In this document: positions 41,264 through 49,937 of the stretch, piece after piece
How positions within the stretch are numbered: position 1 is the first letter of the stretch
How the letters are laid out: each line of letters starts with the position of its first letter
From: Pseudogemmobacter faecipullorum
GTDB lineage: Bacteria; Pseudomonadota; Alphaproteobacteria; Rhodobacterales; Rhodobacteraceae
Direction of reading: 5' to 3'
NCBI RefSeq assembly: GCF_020539525.1
Contig: NZ_JACDXX010000006.1
Location: forward strand, 1 to 64,000
DNA length: 64,000 nucleotides
The notes under the pieces: model-generated
What the model saw: only the letters and a program-made list of their open reading frames with translations
What the model was told of the DNA's origin: nothing
The model's database searches: none
Position numbers and translations under genes: made by a program

Positions 41264-42088
41264 ATGCAAACTGACCAGGCGGATGCCTTGTCCGCTCAGG
41301 CCCTGTCCGCTGCTGTAGCCGCAGAACTGCCCTATCTGCGACGTTACGCGCGAGCGCTTACCGGTAGTCAGGCCTCGGGAGATAATTACGCCGCAGCAGC
41401 CATCGAGGCTGTGCTTGCCGATCCTTCGGTTCTTGGCAAGGGGGAGGCGGTAAAAACCGGTCTTTTCACCGTTTTTCATCTGGTCTGGCAAGGCTCAGAT
41501 TCTCCGGTTCATGAACCCGATACCAGGCTTTCGGCGGCGGCTCAGGGGCATCTGTCGCGCCTGACCCCCAATGCGCGCGAGGCTTTGCTGCTGCATATGT
41601 TCGAAGGGTTTTCCTTCGAACAGATCGGGGTGATCCTCGGGGTCAGCGCCAGCGAAAGCGAAGCGTTGACCGACACCGCGCTTGGCGAAGTGGCACAATC
41701 GGTGCTGGGCCGGGTGATGATCATCGAGGATGAGGCGATAATCGCCCTTGATCTCAGCGCGATTGTCGAATCGCTCGGCCATCATGTGACTGGCATTGCC
41801 CGCACCCGCGATGAGGCGGTGGCGCTGGCGCAGAGTGACCGGCCCGATCTGATCCTTGCCGATATCCAGCTGGCGGATAATTCCTCCGGCGTGGATGCGG
41901 TCAGCGATATTCTCGCCGGTTTTACCGATCTGCCGGTGATCTTCATCACCGCCTTCCCGGAACGGCTGCTGACCGGCCAGCGGCCCGAACCGGCCTTCCT
42001 GATCAACAAGCCCTATAGCGAAGAACAGGTGCGGCTCTCGATCAGCCAGGCCTTGTTCTTTGCCTCGACCGAACCGCTGGCAGGCTGA
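41264..42088 (+). CDS. phyR: General stress response regulator PhyR
   Basis: The 274-residue protein has an N-terminal sigma-like domain (about 1-145, ELPYLRRYARALTGSQASGDNY... and LTPNAREALLLHMFEGFSFEQIGVILG). A C-terminal receiver domain follows (about 150-265) with IIEDEAIIA, phospho-acceptor Asp200 (LILADIQLAD), Thr/Ser switch FITAFPE and Lys249 (NKPYSEE). After phosphorylation the sigma-like domain binds NepR and frees EcfG. ATG 41264 with GGAG upstream gives MQTDQADAL; longer frames would cover the promoter. It is divergent from nepR-ecfG, the standard arrangement. Confidence 0.95.
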   Translation: MQTDQADALSAQALSAAVAAELPYLRRYARALTGSQASGDNYAAAAIEAVLADPSVLGKGEAVKTGLFTVFHLVWQGSDSPVHEPDTRLSAAAQGHLSRLTPNAREALLLHMFEGFSFEQIGVILGVSASESEALTDTALGEVAQSVLGRVMIIEDEAIIALDLSAIVESLGHHVTGIARTRDEAVALAQSDRPDLILADIQLADNSSGVDAVSDILAGFTDLPVIFITAFPERLLTGQRPEPAFLINKPYSEEQVRLSISQALFFASTEPLAG

Positions 42089-42133
42089 TCCTTCTCCCGG
42101 ACCCGGGGTTTCACCGGCGTCAGTCCGGAATAA

Positions 42134-42161
42134 GGGCGCGGCGAAAGCCGCGCCCCTTTTT
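42134..42161. terminator. Rho-independent terminator after phyR
   Basis: Stem GGGCGCGGC/GCCGCGCCC with loop GAAA, followed by a T-rich run. It overlaps the 3' border of the convergent secreted-protein gene and may serve both. Confidence 0.9.
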
Positions 42162-42163
42162 GT

Positions 42164-42664
42164 TTATTTGTCGAGATTTGCTACGATCTGCGCGGCAAAA
42201 GTATCGACCATCGCATGATAGACCCGGGCGGTGTCGAGGCTTTCGGTATTAAGATCAAAGCCTTCGCCCAGGGCGGGCAGGGTGGCATTCATATCGACGC
42301 TCAGCTCATAGCTGGCACCGCGCCCGGGTTGCGGCGGGTCGCTGACCTTCACAAGGCCGCTCAGCCGGGACTCGCCCAGACCAACAGCTTCGGCAAAGCC
42401 GCTCGCCAGCGATACCTCGTCGATATCAACGGTGATCATCGCGCCTTCTTCCGCCATGCGGTCGGCAACACGGCTCAGCACCGCAGCCTCAAGATCTTTT
42501 TCCAGCGTGCCCCAATAGGCAGCAGCGGCGGCATTCTGCACGCCGGTCATATCAACAGTCACATCAATCGACTGCACAGCTTCGGCACGCTCAACAGCGA
42601 AAGCCGGCAGGCTCAGCGCGGCGGTTGCGACAGCCGCCGCCAGGGTTTTTCTGAATGCTGTCAT
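42164..42664 (-). CDS. Secreted protein under an EcfG-type promoter
   Basis: The 166-residue protein has a signal peptide (MTAFRKTLAAAVATAALSLPAFA). The mature domain contains an Ala-rich segment (VQNAAAAAYWGTLEKDLEAAVLSRVADRM) and beta-rich parts (AMITVDIDEVSLASGF; GASYELSVDMNATLPAL). No family is recognised. ATG 42664 with GGAGG seven bases upstream is preferred over the TTG two codons earlier. An EcfG-type promoter lies 56 bases upstream (42720-42745). The gene directly follows phyR in the convergent orientation, so it is very likely part of the stress regulon. Confidence 0.7.
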   Translation of the reverse strand: MTAFRKTLAAAVATAALSLPAFAVERAEAVQSIDVTVDMTGVQNAAAAAYWGTLEKDLEAAVLSRVADRMAEEGAMITVDIDEVSLASGFAEAVGLGESRLSGLVKVSDPPQPGRGASYELSVDMNATLPALGEGFDLNTESLDTARVYHAMVDTFAAQIVANLDK

Positions 42665-42719
42665 TGTCAAACCTCCATGATCCGGCGCGGCAGCTTCCTG
42701 CAGCGCGATCCTGAGATAA

Positions 42720-42745
42720 AACGCGGCTTTTGCCCGGCGGGTTCC
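42720..42745 (-). promoter_or_regulatory. EcfG promoter of the secreted-protein gene
   Basis: On the minus strand GGAAC (42745-42741), 17 bases, CGTT (42723-42720). The spacing is identical to that of the other three EcfG-type promoters in the window. Confidence 0.8.
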
Positions 42746-42958
42746 GGCCCGGGCGTCTCCTGGCCGGGCAAAAAAGCGGCGGGAACCTTTGGGTCCTGGC
42801 TTTATGTGGCTGATATAGATGATTTATTCGCAATCACCCCGTCGGCGCAGCCGCCGGTGGCGGCATTTCGCGGCAAAAAATCGGCGAAACCATGCCGAAT
42901 TTCTGCCCCGGCGCCGGCGGAGCCTCGCCGAAAGCCAGACCGCACCGAAAGCCAGGCC

Positions 42959-43942
42959 TCAGCGCAGCCAGAGGCCAGAGCGTCTGAGCGTATTGCGAAT
43001 AATCTTTTCGCGTTTTGGCAAAGCCACGCGGTCGAACAAGGCACGCGCCTTAACTCCGCGCTTCAGATAGATCATCTGCCGGGCCTGGGGCCAGTCGCGC
43101 AGCAGGCGGCGGTTGGCTTTCTCCAGCGCAATCTCTTCGAGCAGCGCCACCACCGCATCGCTTTCGCGGGCATAGAGCAGCGGCAGGCTGCGGTAATGGC
43201 AGCTGGTCGCGCCATCAAGCCCGGCCAGCGCGGGCCCGGGCCGCCCGCCGCCGAAAGCGCTGATCACCAGCGGCAGGGTGATCTGATCGAGCCAGGGCAG
43301 CAGCTCCTGACAGATCAGCTCGGGCGGCGGGTCGTGGTAAATGCTGGCGGCATACTCCAGATAAACCCGGCCAAAGGCCGGGGCATCGGCGCCGAAGAAC
43401 CAGCCCGCGTTGAAATAGAGGTAATGCTGCCAGTATTCATCGGGCCAGGAGGGATCGAGCGAGGCGGCAAAATCAAGACCAAAGCGGTCGTATAAGGCTT
43501 TCCAGATCGCAGTATAGCCCGGACCGTAAAGCTCGGGCTGCGGCCAGGTGCCCTCGCGCCGCATCGAGGCCGAGGGGCGGGTGAAGTCAAATCCGGTCTG
43601 CGACAGCGGGCCGGTGATCAGCGTATCGCTGTCGAGAAACAGGAAAGGCCCGGGCGGCAGGGCCGCCAGTGCCTCGATCTTATTGCCATGCGGATAGGCG
43701 GCGCCGAAGACCCGGTTCTCAAAGGGCAGGATCTCGGCGCCAAGCTCAAGCAGCCGCGCGCGCAGCGGCCCCTCGGGCAGCCTCGGATCGGTCTCGGGCC
43801 AGAAGGGGCCGGGCTGCGGCTCCAAGAGCAGCAGCCGGCCGGAAAAGCCCGGATCCGAGCGGCGCAGCGAGGCGGCCAGCAGCAGCGCCTCATAGCCAAG
43901 ACGGCCCTGTTGCACCACGGCGGCAATGCTGAAGTTTTGCAT
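42959..43942 (-). CDS. Glycosyltransferase-like protein (GT-A fold)
   Basis: The 327-residue protein has no signal peptide. FLFLDSDTLITGPL (Asp104-Ser-Asp106) is a DxD motif of nucleotide-sugar-dependent GT-A transferases, preceded by GNKIEALAAL, which suits the nucleotide site. YLYFNAGWFFGADAPAFG resembles the acceptor region of GT8-like proteins. Donor and acceptor are unknown, and no polysaccharide genes are near. It follows ddaH after 18 bases on the same strand and may be co-transcribed. Confidence 0.65.
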   Translation of the reverse strand: MQNFSIAAVVQQGRLGYEALLLAASLRRSDPGFSGRLLLLEPQPGPFWPETDPRLPEGPLRARLLELGAEILPFENRVFGAAYPHGNKIEALAALPPGPFLFLDSDTLITGPLSQTGFDFTRPSASMRREGTWPQPELYGPGYTAIWKALYDRFGLDFAASLDPSWPDEYWQHYLYFNAGWFFGADAPAFGRVYLEYAASIYHDPPPELICQELLPWLDQITLPLVISAFGGGRPGPALAGLDGATSCHYRSLPLLYARESDAVVALLEEIALEKANRRLLRDWPQARQMIYLKRGVKARALFDRVALPKREKIIRNTLRRSGLWLR

Positions 43943-43960
43943 CGGCCGACCGCTCTGGCC

Positions 43961-44752
43961 TCAGCCCGGCGAGAAGCGCAGCGACAGGCAGGACATGCCG
44001 CCGTCGATTTTCGCGCATTCGGAATTACCGATCTCGACCAGATCAAAGCCCGCCGCCAGCAGCCGGTCGCGGGTTCTGGGGAAGCCTGAAGGAACGATGA
44101 CCTTATCGTTAAAGCGGATGGCATTGGCGCCTGCTTCCTCGCCCTCGGCCACGGCAATCACCCGGTAGCCGGTAAAGCAGCCCGAAGCGGCAAGCCGGTC
44201 GGTGGCGAGGATGGTCTCGCCATCCATCAGCGAACAGTCGGTTTTGAAATGCAGCACGCCCGGCGGGGTATGGACTTCGCGGACCTTATAGCCCCAGTCC
44301 GCCACCAGGCGGGTCAGCTCGGCCACACCGGCGGCATTGGTCCGGGCCGAGCGGCCGACCAGGATCTCGCTCTCGGTGGTGAGGATATCTCCGGCCTCAA
44401 TAAAGCTGTCCGCAGCCTCGATCCGGCGCAGCTCGCGGTAAAGTTGCGCCAGATGCGGCGCCATCTCGGCCGCCTCGCCAAGCCGCGAGGGCGCGCCGGG
44501 GCGCATGATCACCGCGCCTTCACGCAGGCAGAGCGCCGTGTCTTCGACAAACAGGCTGTCGGGATAATCCTCAAGTTCGGGCAGTTCGATCACCTCGGCG
44601 CCGGTCGCGCGCAGAGCGGCGATGTAATCGGCATGGTGGCTTTGCAGCAAAGCGTGATCGGGATTGCCGGTGTCTTCAGCGCGCAGGCCTCTGGTCACAG
44701 AGAGCGGCGGGCGGCGGGTAATAGCATGAGTGAAAGAATAGGATTTTGTCAT
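43961..44752 (-). CDS. ddaH: Dimethylarginine dimethylaminohydrolase
   Basis: The 263-residue enzyme hydrolyses methylated arginines to citrulline and methylamines. The guanidino-modifying fold is evident: SLFVEDTAL (substrate-binding Asp/Glu), FIEAGDIL, catalytic His168 in GVLHFKTDC, and nucleophile Cys255 in GGMSCLSLRF. The overall order matches DDAH rather than arginine deiminase. The 437 bases upstream (44753-45189) hold no gene, only the terminator of the transporter operon. Confidence 0.9.
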   Translation of the reverse strand: MTKSYSFTHAITRRPPLSVTRGLRAEDTGNPDHALLQSHHADYIAALRATGAEVIELPELEDYPDSLFVEDTALCLREGAVIMRPGAPSRLGEAAEMAPHLAQLYRELRRIEAADSFIEAGDILTTESEILVGRSARTNAAGVAELTRLVADWGYKVREVHTPPGVLHFKTDCSLMDGETILATDRLAASGCFTGYRVIAVAEGEEAGANAIRFNDKVIVPSGFPRTRDRLLAAGFDLVEIGNSECAKIDGGMSCLSLRFSPG

Positions 44753-45126
44753 GGCGGCATCCTGTCCGCCTTTCGGTCTTCTGACCAGATCAAAAAGCGG
44801 GCGTGCGCAGAATCCCGGACCTGCGCCTTTTTCCGGGCGGGCTTACTCCACGGGGCTGGGGGAGGGGGATGGGAAGCGTGGTGAGGTGGGTGAGACCGGC
44901 GGGACGGAGCCGGAGATCAGCGCGCTGAGGGCCGAAGTTTCGGGTGGTCAGGAATCCGGGCCTGCAGTCTCAAGGCCGGGTTTTCGGAAATTCTGAATGG
45001 CTGTACTCGCGGTTGAACAGAACTGTCTCTGGCCTGAGGCTTTCAGAGAGAGCTCAGCCTGACCTCGGATCTGTGATCCGCAGGCGGCGCTGCTGAACCG
45101 GAAACCTGCCCTGATTGCCGGGCGAT

Positions 45127-45158
45127 AAAAAAGGCCCGCCTCAGCGAGGCGGGCCTTT
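45127..45158 (-). terminator. Rho-independent terminator of the xdh-transporter operon
   Basis: Stem GGCCCGCCTC/GAGGCGGGCC with loop AGC, followed by TTTTTT on the minus strand. It lies 32 bases beyond the BMP gene. Confidence 0.9.
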
Positions 45159-45189
45159 CTGATCTGGCGCTCAGCGGCAGCGGATCCGC

Positions 45190-46281
45190 TTATTTCGGGA
45201 TATCGCCGGTGATGCCCTCGACATAGAAGTCCATGGTCGCGAGCGCGCTGTCCTCGGCCACTTCGCCTTCTTTCAGCCAGACCGAACCGTCCTGTTTGTT
45301 GATCGGGCCGGTGAAGGGGTGATACGTGCCGGCGGCAATTTCATCGCGGACTTTCTCGGCCGCGGCTTTCACCTCGGCAGGAACGCGGTCGGTGATCTCA
45401 CCGATTTCCACGGCGCCATCGGCAATGCCTTCCCAGGCCGCCGATTGCGCATAGGTGCCATCAAGCAGAGCGCCGACGCGCTTGATGTAATAGGGCGCCC
45501 AGTCGTCGATGATCGCCGAGACGCGGGTCGTGTCTTTATAGGCGGACATATCCGAGGCCTGACCGAAACCGATCACGCCCTCGACCTTCTCGGCCTCGGC
45601 CAGCGGTGCGGTCGAATCGGTGTGCTGCAGGATTGCATCCACGCCCTGATCGATCAGCGCCTTGGCAGCATCGGCCTCTTTGGCCGGGTCGAACCAGGTA
45701 TAGGCCCAGACGATCGACATGGTGACATCGGGGTTCACCTTCTTGGCATGCAGGAAGGAGGAGTTGATGCCCTGGATCACTTCGGGGATCGGGAAGGAAC
45801 CGATATAGCCGATCTTATTCGATTTGGTCATCAGGCCGGCGATGGTGCCCATCACGGCGCGGCCTTCATAGAAGCGCGCGTCATAGGTCGAGACATTGGC
45901 GTGATCGCGCTTAAAGCCGGTCGCATGCTCGAATTTGATATCCGGGAACTGACCGGCAACCTGCTGGGTCGCCTCCATGAAACCGAAGGAGGTGGTGAAG
46001 ATGATATTGCAGCCCTGCAATGCGAACTGGGTGATCGAGGCCACGGCATCGGCGCCTTCGGGCACCGATTCCTGCCAGGCGATCTCGACCTTGTCGCCGA
46101 ATTTCTCGGCCAGGGCCAGGGCACCCTGATGGTGCTGATAGGTATAGCCGCCGTCGCCGATCGGTCCGACATAGGTGAAGCAGGCCTTCACCTTGTCCAG
46201 CCCCTGCGCCATGGCGGTCCCGCCGCTGAAAGCGAGGCCAAGGCCCAGTGCGGCGGTTGCCAGCAGGTTTCTGCGTTTCAT
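45190..46281 (-). CDS. BMP-family ABC transporter substrate-binding protein
   Basis: The 363-residue protein has a signal peptide (NLLATAALGLGLAFSGGTAMA) without lipobox, so it is a soluble periplasmic binding protein. The family patterns are VKACFTYVGPIGDGGYTYQHHQGA, NIIFTTSFGFMEA and GYIGSFPIPEVIQGINSSFLHAKKVNP, the BMP/PnrA-like fold that binds purine nucleosides in known relatives. Last gene of the xdhABC-transporter array, followed by a strong terminator. The genetic context points to purines (xanthine, hypoxanthine or nucleosides) as ligand. Confidence 0.92.
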   Translation of the reverse strand: MKRRNLLATAALGLGLAFSGGTAMAQGLDKVKACFTYVGPIGDGGYTYQHHQGALALAEKFGDKVEIAWQESVPEGADAVASITQFALQGCNIIFTTSFGFMEATQQVAGQFPDIKFEHATGFKRDHANVSTYDARFYEGRAVMGTIAGLMTKSNKIGYIGSFPIPEVIQGINSSFLHAKKVNPDVTMSIVWAYTWFDPAKEADAAKALIDQGVDAILQHTDSTAPLAEAEKVEGVIGFGQASDMSAYKDTTRVSAIIDDWAPYYIKRVGALLDGTYAQSAAWEGIADGAVEIGEITDRVPAEVKAAAEKVRDEIAAGTYHPFTGPINKQDGSVWLKEGEVAEDSALATMDFYVEGITGDIPK

Positions 46282-46335
46282 ACGAGATCTCTCCCCGTTG
46301 TGGCGGCGGGGCCTCGCCCCGCAGCTGAAATAGCC

Positions 46336-47265
46336 TCAGTTTGAGGCGTGGAAATTCTGACCGAGCGAGGCGGGGGCGCTGTTGGCGCGCCCGCGCCCCG
46401 AAGACATGATCACGAGCACAATAATGGTTATCAGATAGGGGGCCATCGACAAGTATTCGACGGGGATCGCATAGCCCGCAGCCTGCAGATTGGGCCCCAG
46501 AACCATCAGCCCGCCAAACAGCCAGGCGCCAAGCAGCACCCGGCCCGGACGCCAGGAGGCAAAGACCACGATGGCGAGGGCAATCCAGCCAATGCCATTG
46601 GTCATATTATCGGTCCATTGCGGCACCCGGGCGAGGCTGATATAGGCGCCGCCCATCCCGGCCATGGCCCCGCCGAACAGGATGCACAAAGTGCGGATCC
46701 GGTTCACTTTATAGCCAAGCGCATGCGCCGCCTCATGGCTTTCGCCCACAGCGCGGATGATCAGCCCGGCGCGGGTGCGGTTCAGCACGAACCAGACCAC
46801 GCCCACCATGATCAGCGAGAACCAGACCACCCAGTCATGGCGGAACAGCATCGTCCCGAAGAAGGGAATATCGCGCAAAGGCCCCAGTGGCACGGCGGTG
46901 GTCAGCGGCGGCTTGATGCCGTTATAGCCCTGACCGGCAAGCGAGGACATGCCAAGGCCAAACAGCGTCAGCGCCAGGCCGGTGGCCACCTGATTGGCCA
47001 GAAACACCTGGGTCAGCAGCACGAAGATCAGCGAGAAAGCCGCGCCTCCGGCCGCGCCGGCGATAAAGCCCAGCACCGGGTTCTGCAGATGCACCGCGGC
47101 GATAAAGCCGGTCACTGCCCCGATCACCATCATGCCCTCAACCCCGAGGTTCAGCACGCCCGAGCGCTCAGTCACAGTCTCGCCAAGCGCCGCCAGCAGG
47201 ATCGGCACCGCCCCAATGATCAGCGCTGCCAGCAGCGCCGCAATATCCAGCCCGCCAATGATCAT
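46336..47265 (-). CDS. ABC transporter permease (RbsC/BmpC type), second
   Basis: The 309-residue protein has about 8-9 membrane helices. It begins GLDIAALLAALIIGAVPILLAALGETVTERSGVLNLGVEGMM, the typical opening of the nucleoside-type permease. Its ATG overlaps the stop of the upstream permease by four bases. With the ATPase and BMP protein it completes one importer. No helices are missing. Confidence 0.92.
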   Translation of the reverse strand: MIIGGLDIAALLAALIIGAVPILLAALGETVTERSGVLNLGVEGMMVIGAVTGFIAAVHLQNPVLGFIAGAAGGAAFSLIFVLLTQVFLANQVATGLALTLFGLGMSSLAGQGYNGIKPPLTTAVPLGPLRDIPFFGTMLFRHDWVVWFSLIMVGVVWFVLNRTRAGLIIRAVGESHEAAHALGYKVNRIRTLCILFGGAMAGMGGAYISLARVPQWTDNMTNGIGWIALAIVVFASWRPGRVLLGAWLFGGLMVLGPNLQAAGYAIPVEYLSMAPYLITIIVLVIMSSGRGRANSAPASLGQNFHASN

Positions 47266-48356
47266 TTCGCAGCTCCTTTGCCGCTCCGGCCGCGCAGGCG
47301 GATGCGATAATTGGTCAGCATATCCACCCCGAGCAGGAAGAACAGCAACATGCCCTGGAACACCTGGATCGAGGCCGCCGGCAGGTTCATCATCCCCTCG
47401 GCATAGGAGCCGCCGACATAGGTCAGCGCCATCAACAGCCCGGCCAGCACGATACCCAGCGGGTTCAGCCTGCCAAGGAAGGCGACGATAATCGCGGTAA
47501 AGCCATAGCCCGAGGCGAATTTCTCGGTGATCTGGCCGCCAGGGCCGGTGGCCTCAAAAATCCCGGCCAGACCAGCCAGCACCCCGGTCAGACCGAGGCA
47601 GAAGATGATCAGGCGCGAGGGATCGACGCCATGGAACCGCGCCGCGCGCGGCGCCTGGCCGGTCAGACGGATCTGAAAACCGATGCCATGCCGGGTCAGC
47701 AGCACATAGGCACCAATGGCGACGGCCAGCGCCGCCGCAGCGCCCCAGTGAAAGCCGGTGCCGGCGATCAGATCGGCATTCCGCGCCGCGGGCCAGGCGC
47801 CGAGATTGCGGCTGCCGGGAAAGCCCATGCCCTCGGGGTTGCGCAGGAAGCCGAAAGCGGCTTTCGACAGGATCGCCTGGGCGACATAGACCAGCATCAG
47901 CGAGACAAGGATCTCATTGGCATTGAATTTTGTCTTCAGGATCGCCGGGATCATTGCCCAGATCCAGCCGCCAAGCGCGCCTGCAAGCACCATGGCCGGG
48001 AAGATCCAGCGGCTCTCGGTCGGGTAGAGGGCAAGGCCGAGCGAGGCCCCGGCGACCGCGCCGATAATATATTGCCCCTCGGCGCCGATGTTCCAGATCC
48101 CGGCGCGAAAGCCCATGGCAAGGCCGGTGGCAATCAGGATCAGCGGCGCGGCTTTGATCACCAGCTGGCGCTGGAAATAGGCCGCATTCGGGCCAAAAAC
48201 CGGATCCCAGAAGATGGTGCGGATTACCGTGACCGGGTTTTTGCCCAGCATAGCAAACAGCAGCCCGCCCATGATCATGGTCAGCACCACCGCAAGCACC
48301 GGCGTGGTCCAGAGCCAGAAGCGCGAGGGTTCGGGACGTTTTTCGAGGATCAGCAC
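47262..48356 (-). CDS. ABC transporter permease (RbsC/BmpB type), first
   Basis: The 364-residue protein has about nine membrane helices. Visible are MGFRAGIWNIGAEGQYIIGAV (the EAA-like coupling region of this family) and SGYGFTAIIVAFLGRLNPLG. It lies 36 bases after the ATPase gene and forms the heterodimeric pore with the second permease. Confidence 0.92.
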   Translation of the reverse strand: MLILEKRPEPSRFWLWTTPVLAVVLTMIMGGLLFAMLGKNPVTVIRTIFWDPVFGPNAAYFQRQLVIKAAPLILIATGLAMGFRAGIWNIGAEGQYIIGAVAGASLGLALYPTESRWIFPAMVLAGALGGWIWAMIPAILKTKFNANEILVSLMLVYVAQAILSKAAFGFLRNPEGMGFPGSRNLGAWPAARNADLIAGTGFHWGAAAALAVAIGAYVLLTRHGIGFQIRLTGQAPRAARFHGVDPSRLIIFCLGLTGVLAGLAGIFEATGPGGQITEKFASGYGFTAIIVAFLGRLNPLGIVLAGLLMALTYVGGSYAEGMMNLPAASIQVFQGMLLFFLLGVDMLTNYRIRLRGRSGKGAAK

Positions 48357-48392
48357 GTATCACCCCCGCAGGTGCCTGTAATAACTGAACGC

Positions 48393-49937
48393 TCAGCCGC
48401 CATGATGCGCCTCCTCCATGCCATGGGCGCCGCCCATCATCAGGCCGATTTCTTCGGTATTCAGTTCCTGGACCGGACGCGGCACCGAGAGAGACCCCTC
48501 GTTCAGCACTGCGAAACTATCCGCGACTTCCATCAGCTCATCGAGATCCTGGCTGATGACCACCACCGCCGCGCCCTCAGCGGCGCAGTCGAGGATCTTC
48601 TGCCGGATCGCCGAGGCCGCCGCCGCATCCACCCCCCAGGTGGGCTGGTTGATGGCGATGACCTTCGCGCTTTGTTTCAGCTCTCGCCCCATCAGGAATT
48701 TCTGCAGATTGCCGCCCGAAAGCGCGCGGGCCGCCGCTCCGGGGCCAGAGGTGCGCACATCATAATCGCGGATCACTTCTTCGGCGAATTCCTTCGCCGC
48801 GCCCCAGCGGATAAAACCGTTCTGTGTCAGACCCATGCGGATACCGGCGGTCAGATAGCCGTTTTCGGTCAGGCTCATATCCGGGGCGGCGGCATGGCCA
48901 TAGCGGTCTTCCGGCGCGGCAATCATGCCGGCGCGACGCCGCCCGGAGGGGCCAAGGCTGCCCATATCCACGCCTTCGAGCCGGATCACGCCCCCGGGGG
49001 CTTTCAGCTCGCCCGACAGCGCCAGCAGCAGCTCATCCTGGCCATTGCCGGCAACCCCGGCGATGCCCAGCACCTCACCGGCGGCAAGGCTGAAGCTGAC
49101 ATTTTTCAGCGCGGTGCCGAAGGGAATCGGTGAGGCGAGCGACAGGCCCTTTACCACCAGCGCCTCGGCGCCGCGCGCGCCCGGCCTGCGCGCCGGGGTG
49201 GCGAGGCTGGTGCCGACCATCAGCTCGGCCATTTCGCGGGCCGAACGCTCGCGCGGGTCGAGCCGCGCCACCACACGGCCACGCCGCAGGATGGTGGCAT
49301 TGTCACAAAGCGCGCGGATCTCCTCGAGCTTATGCGAAATATAAAGGATCGACGTGCCCTCATCCGCCAGCTTGCGCAGGGTGCGAAACAGGATCTCGAC
49401 CTCCTGGGGCGTCAGGACCGAGGTCGGCTCATCCATGATCAGCAATTTGGGATCTTGCAGCAGGCAGCGGATGATCTCGACGCGCTGACGTTCTCCGGCC
49501 GAAAGATCGCCGACGCGGCGCGCCGGATCTAGCGGCAGGCCATAGGCCTCAGACACGGTGCGGATCCGTTCGGAGAGGGTGCGCAACGGCGGCGGGTTTT
49601 CCATGCCAAGCGCCACATTCTCGGCGACGTTCAACGCCTCAAACAGCGAGAAATGCTGAAACACCATCGCCACGCCCGAGCGGCGCGCCTCGGCGGGTTT
49701 GGCCGGGGCATAGGGCGCGCCATGCAGCGCCATCCGGCCCTGATCGGGGCGGACGAGACCATAGATCATCTTGACCAGCGTCGATTTCCCGGCGCCGTTT
49801 TCACCCAGGAGGGCATGGACTTCGCCCGCGCCGATGCTGAAAGAAACATCGCTGTTGGCCACGACGCCCGGATAGGCTTTAGTCAGCCCTTCCAGTTGCA
49901 GCAGTGGCCGCTGCGCCTTCATGTTCTTTTCGGTCAT
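48393..49937 (-). CDS. ABC transporter ATP-binding protein, two fused domains
   Basis: The 514-residue protein has two ABC domains. The first has Walker A GENGAGKST (about 46-54), signature LSAGERQRVEI and Walker B LLIMDEPTSVLT. The second has an altered P-loop (GVAGNGQDEL), signature LSGGNLQK and VIAINQPTWGVD, usual for this sugar/nucleoside class where one site is degenerate. ATG 49937 follows GGAG, and its first 59 bases overlap the end of xdhC in another frame. Confidence 0.93.
   Translation of the reverse strand: MTEKNMKAQRPLLQLEGLTKAYPGVVANSDVSFSIGAGEVHALLGENGAGKSTLVKMIYGLVRPDQGRMALHGAPYAPAKPAEARRSGVAMVFQHFSLFEALNVAENVALGMENPPPLRTLSERIRTVSEAYGLPLDPARRVGDLSAGERQRVEIIRCLLQDPKLLIMDEPTSVLTPQEVEILFRTLRKLADEGTSILYISHKLEEIRALCDNATILRRGRVVARLDPRERSAREMAELMVGTSLATPARRPGARGAEALVVKGLSLASPIPFGTALKNVSFSLAAGEVLGIAGVAGNGQDELLLALSGELKAPGGVIRLEGVDMGSLGPSGRRRAGMIAAPEDRYGHAAAPDMSLTENGYLTAGIRMGLTQNGFIRWGAAKEFAEEVIRDYDVRTSGPGAAARALSGGNLQKFLMGRELKQSAKVIAINQPTWGVDAAAASAIRQKILDCAAEGAAVVVISQDLDELMEVADSFAVLNEGSLSVPRPVQELNTEEIGLMMGGAHGMEEAHHGG

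Noticed and set aside
44085-44104. GGAAC...CGTT inside ddaH
   Set aside because: The spacer is only 11 bases, outside the 16-17 needed by EcfG.
45786-45812. GGAAC motif inside the BMP gene as a further EcfG promoter
   Set aside because: The bases 17 positions downstream are TTCG rather than CGTT, and the site lies within a coding region.
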